Of a stretch of DNA of 15,560 nucleotides, positions 7,251 through 14,162 are shown piece by piece. Each line of letters begins with the position of its first letter. Position 1 is the stretch's first letter. Origin of the DNA: an uncultured Blautia sp. (lineage in GTDB: Bacteria; Bacillota; Clostridia; Lachnospirales; Lachnospiraceae); contig NZ_CALFLA010000053.1 of NCBI RefSeq assembly GCF_937880195.1, positions 1 to 15,560 of the forward strand, written 5' to 3'. The notes under the pieces were generated by a model. That model ran no database searches. It had not been told where the DNA came from and saw only the letters and a program-made list of their open reading frames with translations. The position numbers and the translations under genes are program-made.

Positions 7251-7283
7251 TTATCCACATTATCCACATTTTTGTGTGGATAG
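7251..7283 (+). promoter_or_regulatory. DnaA-box cluster B upstream of the primosome operon
   Basis: Two exact TTATCCACA boxes abut at 7251-7259 and 7260-7268, again head to tail with no spacer. They are preceded by a weaker CTTTCCACA at 7242-7250 in the same phase and followed by an inverted single-mismatch box TGTGGATAG at 7275-7283. The cluster ends about 20 nt upstream of the putative -35 of the downstream operon, a position suited to control by DnaA. The stretch between clusters A and B (7135-7241) is A/T rich and shows no gene. Confidence 0.75.
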
Positions 7284-7303
7284 TGAAAGCGCAAAATACC
7301 CTA

Positions 7304-7332
7304 TTCTCATTTGAAAAATCTTGTGCTATAAT
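7304..7332 (+). promoter_or_regulatory. Promoter of the primosome/prs operon
   Basis: TATAAT (7327-7332) is preceded by TGC, forming an extended -10. TTCTCA (7304-7309) is a weak 4/6 -35 at 17-nt spacing. The start codon is 39 nt downstream. The weak -35 beside DnaA boxes is compatible with regulated transcription. Confidence 0.7.
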
Positions 7333-7371
7333 GCAGGTGACTTAAGAGATTCAGAAAGCGGGAGATCGTTC

Positions 7372-8406
7372 ATGAGTTTGATTACACTGCAGAAGCCCTC
7401 CCAGTCAGAGGTTACGCTTCTGTCCAATATTTTTATAGACGACTACATGCCGGAGGCCAATGGTGAGTTTGTAAAGGTTTATATTTATCTTTTACGTGCC
7501 CTGTCCACAACTCCGGTTTCTTTTAGTCTGGAAGAAATGGCGGACCGCCTTATCTGTACAGAGAGGGATATTCTGCGGGCGCTGAAATACTGGGCCAGAC
7601 AGGAGCTTCTTGCCCTTGATTTTGCCCCTGACAAATCCCTTCGGGGCATTGCCCTTCTTCTTCCTAAGCAGAAACCTGCCCCAGAGCCTGAAACGGCGGC
7701 GGCAGCGCCCAAACAGCCTGTTCCGTCCAAAAGCGTTCCCCTTACTCCAGACCGGGTAAAGGAACTGAAGCAAAACGAAGAGATCGTCCAGCTTCTCTAC
7801 ATAGCCGAACAGTATATGGGCAAGACCCTTTCTCCTTCTGAAATCCAGAAACTCCTGTTTTTCTATGACGGTCTTGGATTTTCCGCAGACCTCATCGAAT
7901 ATCTTCTGGAATACTGTGTCAGCAGAAGCCATAAGAGTATCCGCTATATGGAAACAGTTGCCCTCGCCTGGGCTGAAGAAGGAATTTCCACAGTAGCAGA
8001 AGCCAAAAAGAACAACGCCAGGTACAGCAAGGATTATTATTCCATTCTGAAATCCATGGGTATTACCAACAGAAATCCTGTGGAAACTGAGATCACCCTT
8101 ATGGACGCCTGGCTTAAAACTTATGGATTTTCCATGGCAGTCATTCAGGAGGCATGCACCAGAACAGTGCTCCAGACAGGACAGGCCAGCTTCCAGTATG
8201 CGGACAAGATCCTGACAGGCTGGAAGAAAAAACAGGTAAAAACCCTGGAAGACATACAGGCCCTTGACGAAGAATACAAGAAGCGCCGCCAGGCCAAAAA
8301 GCAGCAGACAAAACCAACCGCTCCGGCATCCGGCAACCGTTTCAACAATTTCCAGCAGCGGGACTATAATTTTGACGAATACGAAAAACGTCTTTTGAAC
8401 CAGTAA
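7372..8406 (+). CDS. Primosomal protein with DnaD/DnaB-type domains
   Basis: The 344-aa product has an N-terminal winged-helix-like region (about 1-105), a Pro/Ala/Lys-rich linker (about 105-130), and two helical DnaD-like domains. Each ends in a form of the family's YxxxIxxxW signature: Tyr192-Val196-Trp200 and Tyr276-Ile280-Trp284. A basic, Gln-rich tail follows. Proteins of this superfamily remodel DNA at the origin or at restart sites and bring the helicase loader. Two signature-bearing domains, and the position directly before a DnaI/DnaC-like gene, resemble Bacillus DnaB (dnaB-dnaI) more than single-domain DnaD, but I do not assign a symbol. The frame is open to a TTG at 7321, which overlaps the -10 region. 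ATG 7372 with GGGAG upstream is the supported start. Confidence 0.88.
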   Translation: MSLITLQKPSQSEVTLLSNIFIDDYMPEANGEFVKVYIYLLRALSTTPVSFSLEEMADRLICTERDILRALKYWARQELLALDFAPDKSLRGIALLLPKQKPAPEPETAAAAPKQPVPSKSVPLTPDRVKELKQNEEIVQLLYIAEQYMGKTLSPSEIQKLLFFYDGLGFSADLIEYLLEYCVSRSHKSIRYMETVALAWAEEGISTVAEAKKNNARYSKDYYSILKSMGITNRNPVETEITLMDAWLKTYGFSMAVIQEACTRTVLQTGQASFQYADKILTGWKKKQVKTLEDIQALDEEYKKRRQAKKQQTKPTAPASGNRFNNFQQRDYNFDEYEKRLLNQ

Positions 8407-8410
8407 GAAG

Positions 8411-8435
8411 GACTTCCCGGAGCAGCCGGGAGGTC
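8411..8435 (+). other. Intercistronic hairpin between primosome genes
   Basis: GACTTCCCGG (8411-8420) pairs with CCGGGAGGTC (8426-8435) over 10 bp, with one G-T wobble and a 5-nt loop. No T run follows, so it is not a standard terminator. It sits 4 nt after the upstream stop codon and just before the AGGGAG ribosome binding site (8440-8445) of the next gene. It could stabilise or process the mRNA, or tune expression between the two genes. Confidence 0.6.
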
Positions 8436-8453
8436 TGTGAAGGGAGAGATCAC

Positions 8454-9443
8454 ATGGCTTTACAAAATTTCCAGTATGACAGGATCATGAGGGAATACAA
8501 CCGGAGACAGGCGGCTGTACAGCATGATCTGGAAGCGCGCCAAAAAGACGCCTATGCCAAAATTCCCCGTCTTGCAGAAATTGACCGGGAGGTGGCTTCC
8601 TTAAGCGCCGGAAAGGCCCGCGCCCTTTTGTCCGGGCAGAGCGATTCCACTGCTGATCTCCGCTGCCAGGTGGCAAAGCTTTCTGCAGAGCGCCTCTCTC
8701 TGCTAAAAGTAAAGGGATTTCCTGAGGATTATCTCCAGCCCCGTTATTTCTGCCCTCATTGCCAGGATACCGGCTATGCAGACGGCAAAAAATGCTCCTG
8801 CTTCAAAAAAGCAGAGATCGAACTGCTTTATACCCAGTCTAATCTGGCAGATATTCTCCAAAAAGAAAATTTTGAACACTTTTCTTTTGACTGGTATTCT
8901 GATACAATAAAAAATGAAGCAACCGGACTGACTGCAAAAGAGACTGCCAGGAAAGCTTATGACGCTGCCTGGAATTTTGTGCAGGACTTTGATTCCTGCT
9001 GGCAGAATCTCTTTCTGTACGGCAGCACCGGAACAGGCAAGACCTTTCTTTCCCACTGTATTGCTCACGAGCTTATCGAAAGCGCTCACTGCGTACTTTA
9101 TTTTTCAGCCTTTGACCTTTTTGACAGGCTGGCGCAGAACACCTTCGGACACAAAGCCCAGGAGGATTCGGGAGAGAAATTTATTTACGACTGTGATCTT
9201 TTGATCATTGACGACCTGGGAACTGAGCTGACAAACAGCTTTGTATCCTCTCAGCTGTTTTTGTGTATCAATGAGCGGATTGCCCGCAGGAAATCCACTA
9301 TCATATCCACAAATCTGAAGCTGGAGGATTTTTCCGCAACTTATTCCGAGAGAACCTTCTCCCGGATCGCAAGCAATTTCCAGATGCTGAAGCTCATCGG
9401 AAAAGACATCCGTATACAGAAAATTTTTTTAGGAGGAAAATAA
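8454..9443 (+). CDS. dnaC: DnaI/DnaC-like helicase loader ATPase
   Basis: The 329-aa AAA+ ATPase is expected to load the replicative helicase onto DNA. An N-terminal helical region (about 1-95) is followed by a Cys motif, CPHCQDTGYADGKKCSC (100-116; C-x2-C-x10-C-x-C), matching the zinc-binding module of Bacillus DnaI. The ATPase core has Walker A GSTGTGKT (190-197), Walker B LLIIDDLG (249-256), a sensor-1-like ISTN and a YSERTFSRI arginine-finger segment. This architecture is closer to DnaI than to E. coli DnaC, though such genes are usually annotated dnaC. It lies 47 nt after the DnaB/DnaD-like gene and 3 nt before prs. The prs ribosome binding site AGGAGG lies inside its last codons, so the three genes look translationally linked. 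Confidence 0.92.
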   Translation: MALQNFQYDRIMREYNRRQAAVQHDLEARQKDAYAKIPRLAEIDREVASLSAGKARALLSGQSDSTADLRCQVAKLSAERLSLLKVKGFPEDYLQPRYFCPHCQDTGYADGKKCSCFKKAEIELLYTQSNLADILQKENFEHFSFDWYSDTIKNEATGLTAKETARKAYDAAWNFVQDFDSCWQNLFLYGSTGTGKTFLSHCIAHELIESAHCVLYFSAFDLFDRLAQNTFGHKAQEDSGEKFIYDCDLLIIDDLGTELTNSFVSSQLFLCINERIARRKSTIISTNLKLEDFSATYSERTFSRIASNFQMLKLIGKDIRIQKIFLGGK

Positions 9444-9446
9444 AGA

Positions 9447-10628
9447 ATGGCACAGTTAAGCACCAAAGACCTGACAACACTCCCTGTAGGAAGACTTGGA
9501 TTGATCCCTCTGGAAAGCTGCCAGTCACTTGGAGCCAAAGTCAACGACTGGCTTGTAAAATGGAGAAAAGAAAGGAATCATCAGGAACTGAATTCCTTTG
9601 CTTTTGAAGGATATCAGAGAGACTCCTATGTGATCGGCGTACAGAATCCCCGTTTTGGATCTGGAGAGGGTAAATCTGTGATCACAGAATCTGTCCGCGG
9701 TGACGACATTTATCTTATGGTGGATGTATGCAACTACAGCCTTTCCTACCGGATCGGCGGTTTTACCAACCTCATGTCCCCGGACGATCATTTCCAGGAT
9801 TTGAAGCGCGCTATCGGCGCCATCGGCGGCAAAGCAAGACGTCTCAATGTAATTATGCCTTATCTTTATGAAAGCCGTCAGAACAAGCGTGTAGACCGCG
9901 AATCCCTGGACTGCGCCACTGCCCTTCAGGAACTTACAGGCATGAACGTAGAAAACATCATCACTTTCGACGCCCATGATCCCCGTGTGCAGAATGCAAC
10001 TCCTCTTCACGGATTTGAAACTGTAAAGCCTTCCTATCAGTTTATCAAGGCTCTTCTCAAAAACGAAAAAGGTCTTCATATCGACAGCGATCACTTCATG
10101 ATCATCAGCCCGGATGAGGGAAGTATGAACCGCGCCATCTATCTTGCCAACGTTCTCGGAGTAGATATGGGTATGTATTATAAGCGTCTCGACTATTCCA
10201 GACGTGTCAATGGCCGTCATCCTATTGCAGCATATGAGTTCCTTGGACCGAAGCTTGAGGGTAAGGATATGATCCTTATTGACGATATGATCTCTTCCGG
10301 CAATACCGTCCTTAAGATCGCCTCTCTTCTGAAAGAGCGGGGCGCTGGAAAAATCTATATCTGTTCTACTTTTGGTCTGTTTACAGACGGACTGGATAAA
10401 TTTGACGATGAATTTAAAAACGGCGTGTTCGACAGGCTGCTGACCACCAACCTGGTATACCAGACGCCGGAGCTTCTTAATAAACCGTATTATATCAACT
10501 GCGATATGAGTAAATATATTGCTCTGATCATTGATACCCTGAACCACGACATGTCCATCAGCCATCTTCTTAACCCGGTTGACCGTATCAAACGCTGTGT
10601 TGATAACTATATGGAGCAGTATAAATAA
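9447..10628 (+). CDS. prs: Divergent long-form ribose-phosphate pyrophosphokinase
   Basis: The 393-aa protein resembles PRPP synthetase, which converts ribose-5-phosphate and ATP to PRPP for nucleotide, histidine and tryptophan synthesis. Recognisable are SVRGDDIYL, the SRQNKR segment (143-148; ARQDRK in classical Prs), FDAHDPRVQ with Asp175 and His177 (classical DLHAxQIQ), the YKR segment of the flexible loop (245-247), and the PRPP loop LIDDMISSGNT (277-287; classical VDDMIDTAGT). Classical bacterial Prs is about 315 aa. This form is some 75 residues longer and changes several otherwise strongly conserved positions. It is the last gene of the primosome operon, with AGGAGG at 9431-9436, and ends at a strong hairpin. 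It may be a second, specialised PRPP synthetase; the exact activity is inferred from family similarity. Confidence 0.85.
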   Translation: MAQLSTKDLTTLPVGRLGLIPLESCQSLGAKVNDWLVKWRKERNHQELNSFAFEGYQRDSYVIGVQNPRFGSGEGKSVITESVRGDDIYLMVDVCNYSLSYRIGGFTNLMSPDDHFQDLKRAIGAIGGKARRLNVIMPYLYESRQNKRVDRESLDCATALQELTGMNVENIITFDAHDPRVQNATPLHGFETVKPSYQFIKALLKNEKGLHIDSDHFMIISPDEGSMNRAIYLANVLGVDMGMYYKRLDYSRRVNGRHPIAAYEFLGPKLEGKDMILIDDMISSGNTVLKIASLLKERGAGKIYICSTFGLFTDGLDKFDDEFKNGVFDRLLTTNLVYQTPELLNKPYYINCDMSKYIALIIDTLNHDMSISHLLNPVDRIKRCVDNYMEQYK

Positions 10629-10648
10629 TATAATCTGGTCGCACAAAA

Positions 10649-10690
10649 AGCGCAGTAAAATAGATGGTTTTTCATCTATTTTACTGCGCT
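10649..10690. terminator. Terminator after prs, perfect 18-bp stem
   Basis: AGCGCAGTAAAATAGATG (10649-10666) pairs perfectly with 10673-10690, with a 6-nt loop. The downstream CTTATATTATT is U-rich but not a clean T run. It ends the plus-strand operon and probably also stops leftover minus-strand transcription from the Rpn remnant. Confidence 0.85.
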
Positions 10691-10765
10691 CTTATATTAT
10701 TAGTGGTTTTATAACAAACTTAATTGACAATGGCGCAAGAAACTGCTGGGCCTGCTGCCATTTGT

Positions 10766-11259
10766 TCATTCTGCTTTAAGAAGATTCCCGGATTCGATTT
10801 CACGGATCTCTTCCACGGAAAGATTTACAATTTCTGCTATTTCTTCATACGAATAACGTTTTAATGAAAGCATCCTTCAGATAATTTCTGTTTGCTTTTC
10901 GGATATCCCTTCCTGGATACATTCTGTAATTGCCCGCTCTACTGCCGCCTCAAGATCCATTGTCCTTGTATATTCCCGTACGCGGCTGGTATATTCCGTA
11001 TACTCCCTCAAAGTCTTACATGCCTCAAGGATCTTCTCGTTATGCCCTGGATTGATGTTCAGCATCACAGCCTTCAGCTCCAGGGAAACCTCATCTTCCT
11101 TCACTGTATAGGCGTCAGACAGCTTCAGCTCCATCCGGTCCGGTAGTTCTTTCCACTTACTGCATTATACAGTTCCAAAAGTTCTTTCTTATCCTCAAAC
11201 AGCATCACAAATAATCGTGATTTAAAACAGCGATTGGCAGTCACTTCAGGTTCTTTCAT
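10766..11259 (-). pseudogene. Degraded Rpn-family nuclease/transposase-like gene
   Basis: Three pieces lie in order on the minus strand. An N-terminal piece (11125-11259, 44 aa) starts at an ATG with a strong GGAGGAG site and reads FKSRLFVMLFEDKKELLEL, typical of Lachnospiraceae Rpn/PD-(D/E)XK family proteins. A middle piece in another frame (10877 to about 11148) reads LPDRMELKLSDAY, then SLELKAVMLNINPGHNE and AVERAITECIQEGI. It ends at an in-frame TGA (10877-10879). A third piece continues in that same frame (10766-10876; MLSLKRYSYEEIAEI). The junction near 11140-11150 joins YNAVSG to PDRMELKL and has lost roughly 100 codons, including most of the nuclease core, with a frame change. A further loss is likely between CIQEGI and SEK. 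Intact relatives are about 300 aa, so this is a decayed copy without nuclease function. The family call rests on memory of these sequences. Confidence 0.75.
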
Positions 11260-11294
11260 GAACACTCCTCCTTTTTACGATATCCGCAGGAGCG

Positions 11295-11318
11295 TTACTG
11301 CATCTGTCTGAAATCCAT
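11295..11318 (-). CDS. Putative seven-codon leader peptide upstream of the Rpn remnant
   Basis: On the minus strand ATG-GAT-TTC-AGA-CAG-ATG-CAG-TAA codes for MDFRQMQ. An exact AGGAGG (complement of 11327-11332) lies 8 nt before the ATG. The leader stop is 35 nt before the Rpn start codon. GCAGGAG around the leader ribosome binding site is complementary to CTCCTGC just after the leader stop (11286-11292 with 11328-11334). CTCCT there could also pair with the Rpn ribosome binding site AGGAGG. This resembles translation-attenuation leaders, but translation of the peptide is not shown. Confidence 0.35.
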   Translation of the reverse strand: MDFRQMQ

Positions 11319-11524
11319 GCGCCAAACCTCCTGCCCTTATTTAACTGGGAATAAAAGCATTGCGGTTTCTTGCATTAGATTTGAAATTAGAATAAAATAG
11401 AATCTTTCAGAAATGCTGTATCATGCTTTGGGTGTATTTTAGCATAGGCTTTTGGGGAATGCCAGAAAATTTCATCGACAAATTTCGACACAACTCTCAA
11501 AATATAATCCTGTATCTTCTGTTT

Positions 11525-13069
11525 TTACAATTCAATTTTATGATAAGATATATTGTTCTTTTTCAAAATTTCTTCTTCCCTCTGCCTGCAGCTTGAAATG
11601 ATCACCTGACGTTTTTCCTTTGCAAGCCATTTAAGGACAAGAGAAAGCCTTTCTTCATCATACATACCAAACACTTCGTCTAAAAAGACCGGAAGCTTTT
11701 CCTTGCCGCAGAGAAGCTCTCCTGCGGCCATCCGAAGAGCAAAGTATATCTGTTCCACAGTTCCCCGGCTTAAATTCTCCAAAGCTACGGTCCTCTCTCC
11801 TGTGTTCACTGTAATATGAAGATCTGCGTCTATCAGAATTTCTGTATATTTGCCGCCTGTGATCTCGCCCAGAATCTGGGATATTCTTCTGCGAAGTCTC
11901 CATCCTACCTGACGGTGGATATCTTTGGATATTCCATCGATCACCTCCATTGCAAGATTAATGGATTCAATCTCCAGCTCCTCTGCCAGAGGATGATACG
12001 CATGATCCTCTGCTTCCTGATATTCCTCCACAGTGTTTTGAAGAGCTGTTTCTTTTTCTCTTCTTTCTTCCTGAAGGTGATTTCTGCTCCAGTCCAGCTT
12101 ATCCATTTTTGAAACAAGACGTTCCCGCTGGCGTTTTCGGTTTTCTATTTTTTCATTAAGCCGGAGACGGATCACATAAAGACCTGCAGCTGTAGCTATT
12201 CCCATGATACCAATAACCATTGCAAGAAAAAGGCTTTTCAGCCCTCCTGCCACAGCCAAAGCGCCTCCGATCCCCAGAATAAAGGCTGCTGCCATGGAAA
12301 ATCCCAGTTTGTTCTTCTGAGCGCAAAGCTCTTCGATATTTCCCTCCAGCGTATTAAGGCTTACCCCTTCCCCGCCTTCCAAAAGAACCTCGCTCTGCCC
12401 GGAAATACTCTGCTCTTTTTCTTCCAGAGCGCTCATTTCCTCCTGAAGATACTGAATGGTCTGCGCCAGCTTTTCTTTTTCTCTCTGATTTTCTTTTTTC
12501 TTCTTATCTGCCTGAACCTGGTAGCCTTTTCGAGACATTTTGAGCATCTGCATGGTTCGCCCCAGATCTACGGAGCTGTCCCCGGCGCCCTGGTAGCTTG
12601 CCATATAATTCTGAACTTCCCGGACAAGCTCCGTCCCTGTTGCGCTTTTAAGCTGAGCCACAGAAACTGTGTTTTCATAAACAGTTTCACTGATTCCTCC
12701 AAGAACTGCTTCCAGATCTCCTGCGTCTACATCCAGAATCTCTCCGTCATCCTGGCAGAGCAGTTCTGCAGAGGCATTTTCTTTATAAAAATTTCTGGTA
12801 AGGCGGAAATTCTTTCCACTGTTTTCAAACCACAGGGTTCCTCCATATGATCCAGGATCTTCCCAGGGAAGATAAATATTATAGGCATCCTTTTTAGCAG
12901 CGCGTCCTCTCTGCCTCTGGATCCCGTACAGCATACTCTTTACAAAGGTATGGGTTGTTGTTTTTCCGCTTTCATTTTCGCCATAAAGAAGATTTATCCC
13001 CGGAGACAGCTCCATGGTCCGGTTCTTCAGCTTTCCAAAATTCTTTACTGTAATACGTTTTATGATCAT
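11525..13069 (-). CDS. yhaN: Membrane-anchored SbcC/YhaN-like ATPase, short form
   Basis: The 514-aa ATPase belongs to the SMC/Rad50-like class. Walker A GENESGKTT is at residues 30-38. The ABC signature LSRGTVEQ (433-440) and Walker B LPVFLDEVFG with Asp464 and Glu465 lie at the C terminus, so the two halves must fold together. Between them are coiled coils (about 180-235 and 300-355) separated by a strongly hydrophobic stretch (about 254-305) long enough for two membrane helices. Such a layout matches YhaN, partner of the YhaO phosphoesterase in Bacillus, but the family there is considerably longer; here the coiled-coil arms are short. The gene starts 15 nt after yhaO (weak AGGA site) and is the last gene of asnS-yhaO-yhaN. 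A role in DNA end processing or repair at the membrane is inferred. I see no convincing terminator after it. Confidence 0.85.
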   Translation of the reverse strand: MIIKRITVKNFGKLKNRTMELSPGINLLYGENESGKTTTHTFVKSMLYGIQRQRGRAAKKDAYNIYLPWEDPGSYGGTLWFENSGKNFRLTRNFYKENASAELLCQDDGEILDVDAGDLEAVLGGISETVYENTVSVAQLKSATGTELVREVQNYMASYQGAGDSSVDLGRTMQMLKMSRKGYQVQADKKKKENQREKEKLAQTIQYLQEEMSALEEKEQSISGQSEVLLEGGEGVSLNTLEGNIEELCAQKNKLGFSMAAAFILGIGGALAVAGGLKSLFLAMVIGIMGIATAAGLYVIRLRLNEKIENRKRQRERLVSKMDKLDWSRNHLQEERREKETALQNTVEEYQEAEDHAYHPLAEELEIESINLAMEVIDGISKDIHRQVGWRLRRRISQILGEITGGKYTEILIDADLHITVNTGERTVALENLSRGTVEQIYFALRMAAGELLCGKEKLPVFLDEVFGMYDEERLSLVLKWLAKEKRQVIISSCRQREEEILKKNNISYHKIEL

Positions 13070-13084
13070 ATTTTTTTCCTGCTA

Positions 13085-14152
13085 TTAGTTTCGATTCAGC
13101 ACACTTGTTTCCAAAAGAGCCTGAAGACCGTGATATAAAGCCTTTTCCTCCACCACAGTCAGTTCTCTGTCCATAAAGTATTCCACAAAATCCCCAATAA
13201 GAGTGCCTGCATATTTCTTGTGAAGCTCCGCAAGATCATAGAACGGCCTGGACTCGTCCAAAACCTCCACAATATTTCCCAGCTTTTTCAGACGCTCCGT
13301 AAGGAGGATCAGTTCCGGCGACCGCCATCCCTGCAGGATCAGACGGTAAATATTCTGATATCCACGTTCCATAACCTGGTTTTTCAGCATCTCCTCCAGC
13401 TTGTACTGCGTAGTTTCCGCTTCCATGGTAAGAAGAAGATTCTGATATTCTCTTCTTGCAAAGGGAATAAATTTAAAGCGGATACGCCCCTGGTCAAAGC
13501 ATCCCTGAATATATCCGTGTTTTCCAGTATCGTTGCGGTCAATAGGCTCTAACGCCCCAGGATAAAGCGCCTTTCCTCTGATCACAGCCTGGGGCTTATG
13601 GATATGCCCCAGAGCAAGATAGTCAAATCCCGCTTCTGCAATCCTCTTCATGTCCATGGGAATATGCTTCTCATCTCCTCCATGAGCCAGAAGCACATGA
13701 AAGCCCTTTTCCTCTTCCGGCTTCCAGTCATTATAAAGAGGCTCCCGGATCTCCTGACGCTCATAACTCATTCCATATACAAAGGTATGAAGCTCCGGTA
13801 TCCTGACGCAGACCTTTTCTTCTCTGTCAAAAAATGTCACATTCGGTTCCCAGTCAAATCCTTTATAAAAAGAATCTCTTTTTATATGATCATGATTCCC
13901 TGCCATGAGGAAAACTCTTGTTTCTGGAATCGTAGAAAACAGATAATTTACCTCTTTTAATTCTTTCAAAAGAGGCTGACGGTGAAAAAGATCTCCTGCT
14001 ATAAATAACAAATCCACCGGATCTCTGCGTACAGACGCAATGACCCGGCGGAAGGTTTCCCAGATCTCTTCTTCCCGCTCATGGCTCCAGGGACAGCCTC
14101 TGTCGGGAACTGCCCCAAGATGTACATCTGCAAGATGAATAAATCTTATCAT
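13085..14152 (-). CDS. yhaO: SbcD/YhaO-like metallophosphoesterase (DNA exonuclease family)
   Basis: The 355-aa product carries the full calcineurin-type two-metal signature: DVH (9-11), GDLFH (53-57), GNHD (85-88), AHGG (156-159) and GHIH (182-185). This is the arrangement of SbcD/Mre11 nucleases. The C-terminal part (about 245-355) probably forms the capping or partner-binding region. It pairs with the ATPase encoded 15 nt downstream, as SbcD with SbcC, and is expected to cut or resect DNA using manganese or similar metals. AAGGAG overlaps the asnS stop region, 6 nt before the ATG, so it is coupled to asnS. It is assigned to YhaO rather than SbcD because the partner ATPase has the membrane-segment form. 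Confidence 0.88.
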   Translation of the reverse strand: MIRFIHLADVHLGAVPDRGCPWSHEREEEIWETFRRVIASVRRDPVDLLFIAGDLFHRQPLLKELKEVNYLFSTIPETRVFLMAGNHDHIKRDSFYKGFDWEPNVTFFDREEKVCVRIPELHTFVYGMSYERQEIREPLYNDWKPEEEKGFHVLLAHGGDEKHIPMDMKRIAEAGFDYLALGHIHKPQAVIRGKALYPGALEPIDRNDTGKHGYIQGCFDQGRIRFKFIPFARREYQNLLLTMEAETTQYKLEEMLKNQVMERGYQNIYRLILQGWRSPELILLTERLKKLGNIVEVLDESRPFYDLAELHKKYAGTLIGDFVEYFMDRELTVVEEKALYHGLQALLETSVLNRN

Positions 14153-14162
14153 TCATTACTCC

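Noticed and set aside
7074..7268. CRISPR-like short tandem repeats
   Set aside because: The repeats are 9 bp, abut without spacers and match the DnaA box. There is no spacer pattern and no cas gene.
7074..7371. Replication origin (oriC) or replicon origin
   Set aside because: Boxes are clustered, but there is no dnaA or dnaN nearby and no visible DnaA-trio repeats next to the boxes. One cluster is fused to a terminator and the other abuts a promoter. A regulatory role fits better. Genome-wide GC skew would settle it.
9525..10646. Minus-strand open frame of 373 codons opposite prs
   Set aside because: No domain is recognised and no suitable start signal is present. The plus frame carries clear PRPP synthetase motifs and a strong AGGAGG.
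10877..10879. In-frame TGA in the Rpn remnant as a recoded (selenocysteine) codon
   Set aside because: The gene is already frameshifted and missing its core, and no stem-loop of the expected kind is apparent. Simple decay is enough.
11370..11524. Terminator after yhaN
   Set aside because: Only weak, interrupted inverted repeats (for example around TCGACAAATTTCGA) are seen, without a stem and T run of convincing strength.
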